This document shows positions 1 through 20,402 of a stretch of 64,000 bases of DNA, piece by piece. The translations under genes were made by a program, and so were the position numbers. The notes beneath the pieces were generated by a model. That model was not told where the DNA came from and made no database searches. It saw nothing but the letters and a program-made list of their open reading frames with translations. Origin of the DNA: Cruorifilaria tuberocauda (lineage: Eukaryota; Nematoda; Chromadorea; Rhabditida; Onchocercidae); NCBI GenBank assembly GCA_013365365.1, contig JABVXU010000260.1, positions 1 through 64,000 of the forward strand, read 5' to 3'. Each line of letters begins with the position of its first letter. The stretch's first letter is position 1.

Positions 1-436
1 GATTGGGATCACATCACTCCTGCTAGCAAAGCCTCATCGCTTCTTCGATGATCGGTCTGATCCGTTTTCGATTGTTCTCTGATCGATCGTCTGAAAACAG
101 TATTGCGCTCGCTGATTTGTCACTTCAAGTTCAGGCAATTGTTTGCTGGCTTGATCAATTTCTCATAAATATTTATGTCAGGTGTTTTGAGGTTCGGAGC
201 CTTAAGTCTTACATGGGAAGTGCTGTATGCCTTATCATTCTCGTAGTAATCATTTCACAGAGAATGTTTATGATATGACGAATATGTATTATGGTCGTAA
301 TATTCTAATAGTTTGCTTTACTTTATGCTTCATGTTGAAGATTACGTAACACGAATTAACTTTTGGTTATATTCGATTGGAAACTATTGATCGGTGTTTG
401 AAACCTTTCATGAACAAATCTAAACGTAGGCCTGAC

Positions 437-566
437 GCAGCTCGAGTCTATGGATGGAATTAGTTGCTCGTCTTGGCAACAGCTATGGAATTTGTGGCCG
501 CTCCCGGCTTATACTGACTTCTGAGTTGAACAAGGATGTGTAATTCAAGGAGATAATCAACCCCAA
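437..566 (+). repeat. diverged direct repeat, copy 1
   Basis: This segment shares interrupted blocks, in the same order and orientation, with 1746-1874. Examples are GTCTATGGATGGA against GTCTGTGGATGGA, the shared TTGCTCGTCTT, then GAGTTGAACAAGGATG against GAATTGAACAACAAGGATG, then AATTCAAGGAGATAATCAA against AATTCAGGAAGATAATCAA. The copies are about 1.3 kb apart. The spacing of matches suggests an old duplication or two old copies of a dispersed element. Confidence 0.6.
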
Positions 567-1745
567 CTCATATCACAGCCTGTGGCTGATTTGTTATGTA
601 GAGTAGTATGGACAAGCAGTTCTATGGATGCCTCTTTCCTGTCAGAGACCGGGAACTACTTCCAACTATAGAATCCCATATCAAACTAAATAATCAACCT
701 AACAATTCTTTGAGTGATTAATCATTTGCTGTAAATGTCAGATTCACATGAGCTTCTTATCCAATGCGCTGTATCACAGTGTGCCTTTTGTAAATTTATT
801 TCTTCTTTGCATGTCTAATTTCTATTCATCTAATTGAGCCAAGCCATATCAGGAAGACAGCCTCAGAAATAGTCGAATTCACAATTATCTGATTGATTGT
901 TTTCAAGTTGTTTGTCTTACGAATTGTTGCTTCTGTTTTCCTTGTAAAGTTAATAAAGTTAATTGGTTATATCTGTGCTACATCCAAAAGCATTTAACCT
1001 CACTTTCACGCACGTCTGTACCATCACACGCAACTTGACGTGAATGATTTGACTAGTTGGGAGAGATTTGTTCTCAGACAAGAGGTTCCACTTGCAGGAG
1101 TGTTAATTTCAGTTCTGTTGTGATAGAGTAATCAGTAGAAGCACTGTAAAGTGGTTTATTGATCGAATGGCTGTTGCTTGATTCTCATGCATACATTATG
1201 TATCTTTCATTGGGAGATGTTTGATGTGAGGAATTCAACATTTGTATTGGGAAAGATAACAAAGTTATCATGAAATGGAGTGAAGAGGACTGTCAGTGAG
1301 TAGTAGCTTCTGGCAATACAGAGGGAATATCATGATTTAACGTCAGGTAAAGATCGTGAAAGGTAATATTCTCTATCGAAGGAATTATTCTCACTGCAAT
1401 AGATTTGTCGAGAATTCCCGTTTGCAACGCCGGGATTTCTTCACGTGTTTCAGAGAATAGAGCAAATGGCTTATTAAGCAATTCACTACCAAATGTGTTA
1501 ATTTAGTAATTCAAGCAATGGTCTGAAATGCTTCCAAAGTGCTCAAGTCTCATATCATCCTAATCTTTAAATTTAAAATGTCAGATCAGAACAGTTGGTT
1601 TTTTCAAACAGTTTCAAGACAACTGGGGTAAAGCTTCGAACAATTTGAAATTGGATTACAATAGCAAATAAATTAATGAAAGTGATGTTGAACAAGATTA
1701 TATTCTCAGATGGATTTTCGAGCCCTGTTGTCTGGAACCTTTTCT

Positions 1746-1874
1746 GCGAGCCTAGTTCAGTCTGTGGATGGAAAAAATTGCTCGTCTTGATGGCCGTTTC
1801 CAACGGATGCTACTTTTGAATTGAACAACAAGGATGACTCTGATTTGCAATTCAGGAAGATAATCAAACCAAGC
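1746..1874 (+). repeat. diverged direct repeat, copy 2
   Basis: Second copy of the repeat at 437-566. It lies just beyond the presenilin stop codon, so it is probably transcribed antisense inside that gene's 3' UTR. I found no third copy by eye. Confidence 0.6.
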
Positions 1875-1923
1875 GTATGTTTAGTCATGAAACGTAAGAA
1901 AGTACTCTTTCGAACGTAATGTT

Positions 1924-4900
1924 CTACAGAAGAATGAACGACTTTGGAGTGATCACAATTTGATTATAGAATGGCTCGACGAACAGATATATTCCGAAGT
2001 GCAACAGCAATGCGATAGTAATTGAAACCGGTAATGCCGGAGTGGTTTCTTCATCGCTGGACAGGAGCGTCAGGGTAATTACCAGTCCAACCAGTATACC
2101 AACCACTGAACCAGCAACACACATTCCATTACGTGTTGCAGCAGCTTTACCTACCAGCAAGCTGTAGAAAACGAAATCTCCCATACCGAGACGAACCGAT
2201 GCTGAAATTTGCACATTACAGAACCCTACCGAATTGGAACCTAACACAAAGCAATATGAGTTATCAAGCTGAATTGCGAAGAAAAACAATCTCAGTAACT
2301 CTTGATTTGTCAACTGTTGGGTTAAAGGTCAATGATTAGTGCTATCAAAACAATTTACTCATTCATTGTCATTTTAAAATATGAATATTTCGTGATTTAA
2401 CTTTTTCTTTTGGTTTTCAAGATTAATGGAAGTTTGATAGGATAAAGAAAAAATTCAAATAGCATTTCTTTTGTGAGATAGCTTAGTTGGGGAAAATGGA
2501 AAAATGTTCAGAAAGTTTGTATTCAGATCAAAAAAGATTCTTAGTCATTTTGATTCAAAAATTAATTTCGGAAGTACTCTTTCTAATGAATAGAGAAGAT
2601 CGGGAAGGATTGATAAGTGTCCTAACATCCGTCATTCAAAGCATCATAGACTGTAAAATCTGTCTCATCATTTTTTTGTTTCTCGCACGCTGCGTTGGTT
2701 TTCTGAGCCGTCTCAACCTGTACATCACTTTTCGAACATGAGGTTTTACGTCGCCGAATGCTCTTCTCTTTCTTCCTCCTCTCCTCCTCTGTGTTCTGCA
2801 ATTCAAGGAAGGTTTACATCGAGATTTCCTGGGAAATGCATGTGACTACTACTAAAGCACCATTTCGATATATTATACCGAACTTCCCTCATAGCTTCCT
2901 TGTGCTTCTAATCGGAAACATTTGTTAACCGTTAAGGAACATTTTTCGTCTTCTCCTTTTTGCTATTCTGTTTTTCAGAAATGAGTCGGTTATTTTGTGA
3001 ATCTTCAGGTGGTGAGTTTATGAAACGGGTTTCCTCGGAAGAATAATTATCATGATTTATCAAAAAACGAAGAATTTCTTCTTAATTAATTTGCAGCGGT
3101 TATTTCAAGCAAAAGATAAATTCGCGCTTCATACAATTCCTTTTTAGTGTTTCGAAAAACAACGACACTGAAATGAGAAGTGAAGTAGTATCTAAAGCTT
3201 ACGGTTTCTTCATCTGGTTCATCATTTCTGTCTTCAGCAGTGAACATCAAGAATCTCAGTACCTGGAATGCATGTTTGTGAATAAATTTGCTATCCTCCG
3301 ATATTACTGAGAAGTAGAGAGCTTACTTGGTCGCTGTATTCGTGAGCTTTTTCATTGATACGTCGTAACGGACCGACGGGTGCGAGCACCGCAAACGCAT
3401 CTGAGTGTATTCATATAGCTTGTAATTAGGAAGTTTCACGGAAATGTTACTTAGAGAAAAAACCAATAATCATGCAAGATCTTACCCCAAATAATAATGC
3501 ACACCAATACAAACCACGCGGTATGCGTAGGAAACATTCGAAGATAAAATACAGAAACCAACGAACAGTTACAAACAACATAAAACTGATGCATGTAAAG
3601 CGGGGTTTTTTTGGTGAAGAATACGAGGATACCGACGGTACCATATGCAATAACAATGAGCGCTGTAAGTACAGGGGGAGCGGTTTGGAAACCGAATGCT
3701 TTGAACAGATCTCTGAAATATCATCTTTGTTTCAGAATCGGTGTGATAAAGGATAGTTGCGGATATAATGCAATAGAAACAATACCATCTGTAAAATTTC
3801 CTCTCTTTCTCTCTTCACTTTCCTTGCATTCTTTAAATTGTAAAGCAAAGCTGAAGCATGCCAGCATAATACTTTATCATTATCACATAAGTACTTCTTA
3901 GAAAAAGTTTTTGCAGTAATAACGATCAGTTTGTTGTGCAAATTTGCCTCAGCACGACATCTATACACGTCTCTGACGCAATTACTTTTAATTAAAAAAT
4001 ATGATCCTTATTTTAATCTATCCGTTTGCACTTATCTCGCTGTAATTTATCATTATTCTGGATTAGATTGCCTTTAATGGTTGATATTGTACATTAGCAG
4101 TTAATTGCTCAAGCTCAACCAATGAATATGTGCATGGACTTTTTGTCAACATGTTCGAAAGTGTTCAGGTCTTGATGACAAATGGGGTCAATAAGTAAAG
4201 CTGAAAACATACAGGAGGAATGAAGCAAAGACTCCGAAGATGATGAGGACACATGACATGTAGAGCCACATTTGGACCAACCGCTTGTAATCATAGAGTG
4301 CCATCGCAAGCAGCGCAAAGCTTATCATAGCTAACATCAACACACATCCCATTCCGTTCACCTTCAGACAAAACTTCAGCTCGACAAACTCCATTTTAAT
4401 TGTTCACCAAAAAATTGAATTTAAGTGCAGCACTGTAGAATGAGGAATTCCAGGTGCTGCTAACGAAACTCATGTCGAAGGAAGCAGTATCAGTTTTCCG
4501 CCTTCTAACATCAGCTGGAGCAGAGAATCTGAATGCTTCAGTAGCCTTCAGCAAATCATCCATCTCTCCTTCCAATCGAACCGAGAAGTGCTGATAATGA
4601 CTGCTTGATAGGGAATTTGTAGGATAGACAGACTGATGGCCAAATGTGGGATCTTAAAGCTCTAACCATTCCATCGACGATTTCATTTCCTGTTGTACGA
4701 TTATGTCTCGGATCGAGCATGTAGTAGAAAACAGAATTGGAGTCCGTTTTCGTTTCGTATACACCAATCCAAACGATTAATGTCAGAAGTATGTTGAAAG
4801 TAACCGGAACCAGTAGTCTCTCAACCTGAAAAATTCCAAAGCACATTTCAACTCTGTTCAAAGATTTCTCGCAAGGAATACGTCCTCAGTTTGTTTCAAG

Positions 4901-5118
4901 TTTGTATGAGACGAAGCGGAAAGCATGAATTTTCAGAGAATCAAATGCTCATTAATTAGTCGAAAAGATGAAGGAGAAAATGGAAATGAAGTAATTCTTT
5001 TCAACTTAAGAGAATGCTAAATTCATTGCTTGAAGAAATGAACCTGTTTAAGTTGTTTTGTCCAGTATTCAATGGCCACCCATATTTCTTGCTCATCCCT
5101 GGTCATCCTTCCATCCAT
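1924..5118 (-). CDS. hop-1: presenilin, gamma-secretase aspartyl protease (HOP-1-like), 8 exons
   Basis: Exons: 5118-5044, 4825-4667, 4388-4213, 3712-3486, 3400-3327, 3262-3203, 2795-2627, 2201-1924, giving 405 residues with all phases compatible. Presenilin is the multipass catalytic subunit of gamma-secretase, cutting Notch-type substrates within membranes. Seen: first membrane segment after RLLVPVTF; second around LLAMALYDY; TM6 with the catalytic aspartate in IIIWDAFAVLAPVGPL; a basic cytosolic loop from exons 5-7; TM7 with the second aspartate in RLGMGDFVFYSLLVG; then the PALP motif (PALPVSI). The ATG has an in-frame TAA four codons upstream. The N-terminus before TM1 is only about 25 residues. 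TM6 reads WD rather than the usual YD, and RLGMGDFVFYSL is as in C. elegans HOP-1, so I favour that paralogue over SEL-12. The start of exon 3 is the least certain border (4388, or about 33 bp further in). Confidence 0.94.
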
Positions 5119-8100
5119 TGTTCTCGATTACTTTGAATATTTTTTCCGGAATAAGAGCTGAAGCGTAAAGGGATGAATTCCAAAGAAGTTATTCAATTCA
5201 GTCTGAACTGGGTGGGTTAAAGCTTTTCTGACTTCCAAACTTAGTTTTTGTGAAAGAATGGAGAAACTTTAATGGAGTACACACTTCGTGCAGAGAAGAC
5301 CAAAGGAATCGAACGGATAGAATTATATTCCGTTTCCCATTCGACAATCTGACGAAGAAGATAATTCTGTTTTCCAGTTAATCTCTTCCTGCTGCAACCT
5401 TTCCCTTCTCTCGTTTTTCAGCTTTGTTTTCTTCCCTCAGTAAATATTTCAGCTTGAAATGAAGACTCGATGCAATGCGCAATCTCACGTAAGATTGTTA
5501 TCAGCGCAAGACACGTTCAACCGATCACTTTGCGAATGCAACTAGTTATTCTTTTCTTTTAATTCATTCATTTTGTCTTTTCAACGAATTGACAGAGAAA
5601 CACGGGTTCATTTAAATTTTTCAAGTTATAATTTTAGATAATTTGCATAAAAATTTTCAACTTTTTCACTGAGAATGAGAATTCTTTGAATTTCCGTTGA
5701 ATCCAAAGAGCCGAGCTATAAGTTTGATTGTATTTCGGTGAGATTTAGCTGCAGTAATCGTTCCATAATACCACAGGAATAACTGTAACCATGCTTAGCA
5801 TTTCACTTATACTCTCAATTGATATAGTAATAGAGATAACTTGTTCATTTTATGCTGAATGGATCAGTGCTCATTGCAAACTATGATATTTCATTATTGT
5901 TGTTGACATTGCTGAAGTCGAAACTGAAATTAGCAGTTGATGAACCAAATCATGAATGATCAAAAGTAAAAGAGAAGAAAGCTGAACTGTGTTAAATTGC
6001 AAAAAATAAGAATTCAACCTGTTTCTTTCTGATTCTTCAAATATCGAGAAGGTAGATGAAATGGAAAACTGACCATAAAATCTAGGAATGACTCAATTTC
6101 GAAGTGGTTCCTGCTTTTTCTCGCAGTCTTATACCACAAGTAACTCACGTGCATCATGCATACTTCCTTATCAGCTACGTTCCATCGATCAATTCACATT
6201 CACGTCATTCCTCTCAACACTGTCAAGGTGACGTGCGTTATGGTAGAGGAGTTGAAAAGAATTGAATTGGATCATTACAGACTAAGAGATCATTATCAGA
6301 GGACAGAAGTGATAAAGGTGTAAATTTAACGAAGGATGGAAAGAGTGCAGCTTAGTGCTTCGATGCAAAGAGGAAAGATTCATAGAGATAGTTGGAAGTG
6401 GGCGAAGAGCCAAATGTTCTGATTGTGATCAGTCCGATAGTATGGCTAACAAGAAGAAAAGCAATGAGCATTGATTTAAAGAGAAAATCAGCCGCGATTC
6501 TGTCCCATTGCATTTCCTTTATCAGAGAGGGATAGACAAGAAAACCATCGGACTGCTTTCTGCATTTGCTCATTCAGGATCAGGCACCACATATACGGGC
6601 ATATCTCGGGCAGATACAAAAGCGCTTTCCTGGTACATTGCAAATCTTCGACTTTCTTCTTCCCCTCTATACAAAAACTCGGAAGCTGTGATTCTATGCT
6701 GTTTGAATGGACACTCGTCATTGAAAGATAATGATGACCTTTGACCTGTCATTGACACAATGGGTGTCGTTTCGTGGGAGTGCTGTTTCTGAATTGTTGT
6801 TAAGTGGTTAAGTGATTGCTTGCTCACTGCAATCATTGTTTAATGAATGCCTACTTGCTTTCCTATCCGTTGCTGAGGAGTTACAGGGTAATTAAGATGC
6901 TTGCAGATGGTAGCAGAAGCGGAAGAGAGGAAAAGGAAGTGCTTGATAAAAGTGCCTGTAATTCTCGGGAGCATGGTAGAAATGCTAATATATCACCTTG
7001 ATCCCTAAACTTTCATTCTTTTTTAACTGAAAAAAGTGATTTCCAGTCTGAATCCAGTTATCGATCAATTAATTATATTTACCATCAGAAAGAACTTTTC
7101 TGGAAATCCCTGCGATGAGAGGGACATAAAAAATGTCTCCTGTGATTTCACAGTGTCAGTGTGATAACGAGGAAGAGATAGATACGGAAATGGACAAAGA
7201 TGTAATTTATTAGTATCCTCAAATATTGAAGAGGCCATGAAGCCAGCGGAGATCTGGCTAACGAGCTCAGGAAGCTCTTTGTCATGGAATGCAATTTATC
7301 TCTATCTTCTTGATGATGCTGCAATTGTGTCAAGCTTCAACGTGCGGAAACGGAATAATCAGCTTTTCAAGATGAATTGAAGGGATGAGTGGCACTCCGA
7401 TGGTTAGTTTGATTTAGCACAGCTCTGAAATGGTTTCTTCTCTTACACTTCAAAGAAGAGATCCTTTTAAGGACGGAATTTACCTGAATGGCAGTGTTTA
7501 TGTTTTCATAGTGTCATCATAAAACTAAACTGATCGATGATCGGTGCTTTTTTATCATTCGCACTGCTATTCATTGTTTATTTCATATCTTGTAAAAGTA
7601 TTTGTATGAAGATGGAAAGTGATCATAACAATTGTCATCCCATTCCCTCACCGGTAATTAGTAATTAGCTATGGGAAAGAAGACAAGGGTACCTCCATTG
7701 TGATCACCATTAAACGATGCGTTCTGCTAATTGAGATGACTGCATGAAATATTAGATTCAATTAAGAAAACGAGTTTCCAAGTGCTGTTGTTGATTGTGG
7801 TTGTTGACAGATGATTAGTGATCGATGACAGGGCGCTTGAATGAATACAGATGGTGATTAAGTGAATTATGCAGTTGGCTGTATCTGCTATAAATTTTGA
7901 ATTTATGACAAGCACTGCCCCATAGTAATTCAAGACATTTCTGGTCTCTCATGTGCATCTTTCCTGCTGAAGTTTAATGTTTCACTGTGATCACGTGTGT
8001 AGAGTACTTGAGGAGTTTGATTTTGAGCAGGGTCTGCAATTGAAAGCGATTAATTTCGATATTGATTGGTTAGAGGAACAGCAATTGCATTCCTCAGCAG

Positions 8101-9348
8101 CTACTTCCCGGTTGAAACCATTATGCTTCTTCCGAAATGTGCAAGCCGAGCCGAGCTAGTTGAGCTGAGCCAAGTCATGTCAAGCATTGTCAGCTATCTG
8201 ATTCGATAACTAAATTTGAGAAGCATTCATTCCTACAATCGTGCACCTCCGTTTATCACTAGTCACATAAGCAAGAGCAATAATTTGAATTTTCAAGTCT
8301 CGTTATTAATGAAATCTTTTTGAGAACACTTTTTTACTTCCCAAAAGTACTGATGAAGGAAGAAAAAAAGAATTTCTTACTATCTATAGTTTATCACTTT
8401 GTGTTGCTGGGCTGGTCACACTGTCCTGAGATCTTTTCTCCTTTGTAAATTCTCTTAATATTCAGATGTATCAACCTTCTTCCGAAGGTTGCTTGCGCCT
8501 AATCACTTGGTCTGATATGCACTATTACACTTGACACTTCATTATTGAATAAAATAACTACAGGTACAATCACATAATCATTAATTATAAGAATCAATAA
8601 TTAATCATTTATTTACTCGATAAGGAAAGGGAGGTATGTATGCATTACTTAGTCAATCAACACTGTGACTTTCAAGCAGATTCCATCTTGCACAAGAATG
8701 GTTTCTCAGTGAAATTTTTCTTTGCATTCATAACAATGAATTGATGAACTATGATTGATGGTAGTCCAGGAAGTCAGAAATGCAAAGCAGTCCAAGATGA
8801 GTTGACCCGCAGATACGTTGCAATTTAAGCATGACTAAAAGGTGGAGTCCGATCGATAATATGTGAAAAAGGTTGTGACCAAAAGACTGTAACAATTTAA
8901 AACACTGCTCTTTCTATATTGCAATTACTCCCTGCCCACTTCCAATCTTCGCCATCACTTTGAATGATAAAATGATTGCTCGCAGATCACCGAGGTTATT
9001 CATTTCAGGAATGAGTAACTGAGGAAGCGGTTTCCGATACATATCCAGGGAAATATTCAGGAATTACTTCCTAATGATTTTTCTTATGGAATAAATATTA
9101 CTACAAGTGGGAAGAAAAAACGAATATGAGAATACATTGTGCTATAGTAGTAAGATAATGATGAGGAAATGCTAGTTTGAAATACTTCCAGATAAAGTAA
9201 GGGACAAGCGATCATTAGCTGAATGAACTATCCCTATGTTCTCGTTTGCTCCTTACCCCGTCCCGTGACGTGTACCCTTCTCTGAGAGAAACACTGGAAT
9301 ACCATCCAGTTGATAGCCTCTAACGAAAAAAATAGACCGCAAGTGGTG
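5119..9348. other. intergenic, presenilin to ceh-32
   Basis: This 4.2 kb holds the presenilin 5' flank and the ceh-32 3' flank. Several frames of 60-90 codons occur on both strands around 6.35-6.84 kb, overlapping each other. None shows homology I recognise or a consistent exon chain, so I treat them as chance. A perfect 8-bp inverted repeat with a TTCC loop lies at 8472-8491. Confidence 0.5.
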
Positions 9349-16110
<6,762 letters not shown>

Positions 16111-16219
16111 ACTATCACAGTAACAGCACTAGCAGTACAGTAACAAGACCAGTAATAGCCGTAGGCCTCGCGCCCTTCTTACAGCCAGTCAGAGCACTAC
16201 CGCCACGCCACCGTAATAC

Positions 16220-16258
16220 CAGTCAGCAGCAGCAGCAGTAACCGCAGCAGCAGCAGTA
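16220..16258. repeat. interrupted CAG/CTG repeat in ceh-32 5' flank
   Basis: Two runs of four CAG units separated by TAACCG. On the transcribed strand this reads CTG-rich and ends about 110 bases upstream of the ceh-32 start codon, so it is probably in the 5' UTR or core promoter. Confidence 0.85.
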
Positions 16259-19200
16259 GACCATCTGTCGTCAAGCTTCTATATTACTATGTCTCTCTCC
16301 TTGTCGTTATCTTGTCCCTGTGTATGTTATTCTCCGTATCTCTGACTATCTCTCTTTATCAACTATCATTACTCAAATAAAACCTCACATTGCCCGCCTT
16401 CATATTTTAAGGCGGAGTTTGTATCTCTGATTGGTCCATCATTCTACACCTTCATTTTCTGTTTTTCTATCTTTGTTCTTTTACTGTATGTTCTCTTTTC
16501 CTAATCTTCTCGTCCTGTGTCTCTTCCTTACCTTTACTCTTCTACAGAACCACCCACTTTTCTTTCCATCTATCATCATCATATTGTGTATGGGTGTGTG
16601 TATAGATACGTGTAGATTAATGCGGTTGGCATTTACGTCGACTTGATATTGTTAGAGATTTGCCAAGTCAAAGTTTTCATCCGTTCGGCTGTTCTGTTTG
16701 CACTAACACGTAAACATACACGTAAGCATGCATGTACAGACGTGAACGAAGAGAGAAGATAACTATGACTATTCGCTCCTTCCATGACAATAGCCGATTG
16801 TGATACTTGTGCACTTATTGAGGATAATGCTCTTCTAACTCAATCAACTGTTATCAGTTCCACATATCAACGTAATTACGCATACATCTATAACACATGC
16901 ATAGCCACACACGGAAGTAAATGAGGTGCGTGAATGACTATATTAGGAAGAGAATGATTAGATTCATTCGTCGTTGATGATTGCAGGAGTGAGTTTAAAT
17001 GAATGGTAGATGAAAGAGTAGTTTAGTGATGGAAATGAAGAAATGCATGCAGGCGGAAGTCTCTATTAAATGATCCATACACATTCAACTTTTGAGATGG
17101 AAATGTTGCTACAATTATTTTATCTTATAGAGATGCACATCTGATAGTTTTATTTATGCATGGTAGAGTCAAGATATGACCCCGTGGAAAGTTCTTTTTT
17201 ATCAGCCGATTCTCTCAAACAGTAATACTTCTTCCCTATTAGCCAGAATTCTAGCTTTGACAGGATAATCAAACTACCTACCAATAAACCAACACAAACT
17301 TCAAAAGAGCCATCGATATCGATGAGTGGGAGTTTATTATATCTGCAGATAATGATATACCTTTTGTTTCAGAAAGATCAAATTGAAAAGATTGAAAGAG
17401 AGCGATTACTGAGGAACAGATCCAAACGATCAACAAGATTGTTGCATACGACTGAAAACACAGAGAGCTGTATTGTGAAGGGACGAAATAAAATGGCAGC
17501 TATTGAGGTTATTTGGGAATGATACGTATCATTTCGGTGATTTGTTAACCAACAATGAAGTGAAGCATTGCGGAGAACTGTTCTTTCATTTGCGCCCCTA
17601 AGAAATGTCTCTTAGTAGTTCGGTCTTCGATCACGCCTTTCATATTTTAATCGCTCCACAGGACATTACTTCCCTTATTAAATTCAAAAAAGGAAGAGGT
17701 GAAAGGAATTGAAAAGTGATGCACTGCGATGAGAGTGCCACCTGTCCGCACTCTTCATCATATCTCAATTTAGGAATTGATCTTTGACAAGAATACAAAG
17801 AGGAATGTCATACTTATATACGGGACTTCCGGAATTTTCCTAATTATCCCATCTATCTTATTGCATACTCTTAAGTATAGTGTGCGTTAGATGATGAACA
17901 GTAATGAAGGAAGGGCAGTAAGAGTAATGAAACAGATATGTTAGCCTTTAGCATTTGTTTGGCTAAAGAAATCAATTTGTGAGCATAGATATGCTTGATA
18001 AATATTGCTTGCTTCCATTTTTGCTTGAACTGGATTGTGGCGCCGATGGTATGCCATCAGATAACAGGTCGTCTCACCAAAATCTCACCTTATTATCTAT
18101 CCTTTCAGTTTGAAGAAATGCCTCTTCTCTATCCGCAATAATTGTCAAGAGATATTGTGCATTTCAGCTCTCATAATGATTTTACATGTGTCATTGTTTT
18201 AGTAGAAATGCGGCATGGAACGTGAACTGTCACCTGATCATCTCTTCTTCCATTTCTCCTTTTCTGCTCTTCTCCCTATCCCTTCCAACTTGAAATTTTC
18301 ATTTGATTCATTGGTTGATGACATGACATTAGGCAATAATTGATGTAGTTTGTCAATTTTGAGGAGATGGTTGCCAATAAGAAGAGAAATGGTAGAAGAT
18401 CGGATGGATGGATCATCCTTCACTAATAGATTGCTCTAATGGCAATGATGTCAACCGCGATAGCACGTCGATGCTGACCCACAAGGTGTCACCAATACAA
18501 GCAATCTTTCAGTCTTGAGCACACCAATAACTAATGCAATCGCAATTTAAAATGTGTTGGAAGAGGAAAGCTTGAGCTCGACTTCATCTATTCACTCTTC
18601 ATTTTAAAATTATTCTTTGTTTTTGCTCCCCGCGTTGCTGTCATTCCCTCGGATTCTTTGTATGCATTTGCAGAAGTGAACAAATTGAACTCAAGGACAA
18701 CCTCGGGAAACTTTCATCCAATCAGGATTTGCACGAGAATTTTCCCATGCTACCCTTCACTCCCATCCATTCTCGAGATCATTACAGCATACGAATAATG
18801 TACAAAAGAAAAACTTCATATGCATGTGTGTCCGTGTATATTTGTTTTGTGCATTGATATGAATCGATCAACAGAAATTCATTACACTGAACTTCGTTGA
18901 ATCGGTTCGATGATGTTATCAAACTGAATTGATCCAATCACTTCTCTGTGCAATTGCAAGTGCTACATAGTAAGGCAGGAAAACATGCACACACCCTGCC
19001 CCTCTTATCATTGGGACCTGGATTTGGAAGAAGTGAAGAAATGACAGAATAACTGAAATATGTAATAATTATCATGATTATCATCTTCAGAGTTCCTATA
19101 ACTCCCTATTGCGCTTTGAAAATAGTTTGCTTTCAAATGGGACGGAACGTAATATATCATTCACCTAAATTAAGCAATTAATTATTCATTTTTGGAAATG

Positions 19201-19375
19201 GAATAATTTTCAAGTGGAGATTGTAGAAGTGATAATTGATGGAAAAGAAGGAAAAGAAAGGATGAGCCAGGATGCGTCACTGATTCATTCATAAATGGTA
19301 GTTGTTATTCCTGGCGGGGGGTACGTTTGCGTGGATGGCCTGAACGAGAACGATTAACTGAAGTGGCTTAAAATA

Positions 19376-19403
19376 AGTAGTAGCAGTAGTAGTAGCAGTA
19401 GTA
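19376..19403. repeat. AGT/AGC trinucleotide tract
   Basis: Imperfect tandem AGT units with AGC variants. Confidence 0.8.
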
Positions 19404-20143
19404 AGTGGTTGTAACATCCAAAGTAAACAATAATCAGACATAATCATCTTCCTAACATACTACACTATTCAGGTAAACAAATGCAATGACCAGGTAAGTA
19501 TTCTTTCACTTTCTTTCTCCACCTAAACCATGCTATTTCTTGTTCTTCCAGAATAAAGAGGAGCATCTTTTGGCAACAAGTTGCGTAATCATAAGCAGCA
19601 ACAAACAGTATCCATTATGTCCACAAGTTTTAAGCTAAGGGAATGTATCATAGTAGCGTCGACTTGATCTGATCCGATAAATAGCCATCTCTTTCTTTCT
19701 TTTAAAATATCGGCATGTGAAGTAGTAGTATCATGAGAGGTAATTTCAGCAGTTTTGAAGGAATCTGATTGATCATTGATAGATACGTGTAATTAGCATA
19801 TCTAATCAATCCGATAATATGAAGTGTGATGCTGAATTGCAAACAAATCGCTTCTCCTTCTCCTACTTGCATCCCACCAAATTATCTTGACAAAGGTCAT
19901 TTAATTAATAGTGTGGTTTGCCTGTTGGACATATGTTACCTACTGCCTCTTTTACCTTCCTCTGATGAGAGAGGTCACATGCCTTGGTAGCAATCCATGA
20001 ATGTTGTTAACAAACAGATCCAATCCAATGGACACTGTTGAAGTGCAGTTAATCAGAACATCTGTTAGGAGAGAGAAACAATAGACTGCTCCTTAAATGC
20101 TTGAATTAATCTCATGTGCATATACATATCTATCCATCTATTA

Positions 20144-20195
20144 TTAGCATTATTATTATTATTATCATTATTATTGTTATTATTACCATTATTCA
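20144..20195. repeat. ATT trinucleotide microsatellite
   Basis: About 50 bp of mostly TTA/ATT repeats with single-base interruptions. Confidence 0.85.
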
Positions 20196-20402
20196 TGTTG
20201 CTGTTACCGTCTCCTTATCATACACCGACAATATGAATAAAGTTCATTTCTTTCTATCTCTCCATTCGCAACGACTTCCAGACATTTAAAGCTGAATTTT
20301 GGAAGTAATGGATGTAAACGCGGTGCTCTATTTTCGCAGTAGGGGTCAATGCACCTACCGGTATTCAAACGCTAACATATGGCCAATGGTCAGTCATCTC
20401 GA

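Larger units (their letters stand above)
1..1923. other. gene-free stretch downstream of presenilin
   Basis: No gene is recognised here. The presenilin 3' UTR should extend leftward from 1923. A 62-codon minus-strand frame ending at 1293 resembles nothing I know and has no convincing splice partners. The main structure is a diverged repeat pair (437-566 and 1746-1874), listed separately. Confidence 0.5.
16111..20400. other. gene-free 5' flank of ceh-32
   Basis: No coding exon recognised. It contains the CAG/CTG cluster next to the ceh-32 start and AGT/AGC and ATT simple repeats. Being directly upstream of a developmental regulator, it is the natural place for ceh-32 promoter and enhancers; this is inference only. 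Confidence 0.5.

Noticed and set aside
2487..2741. 84-codon plus-strand frame
   Set aside because: Antisense to the hydrophilic-loop exon of presenilin.
4395..4566. About 55 open minus-strand codons between presenilin exons 2 and 3
   Set aside because: It ends in a stop just before exon 3 and has no usable donor; it does not align with presenilin, so it is treated as intron.
6352..6836. Overlapping frames on both strands
   Set aside because: They compete for the same bases, show no known motif, and cannot be joined by consistent splice phases.
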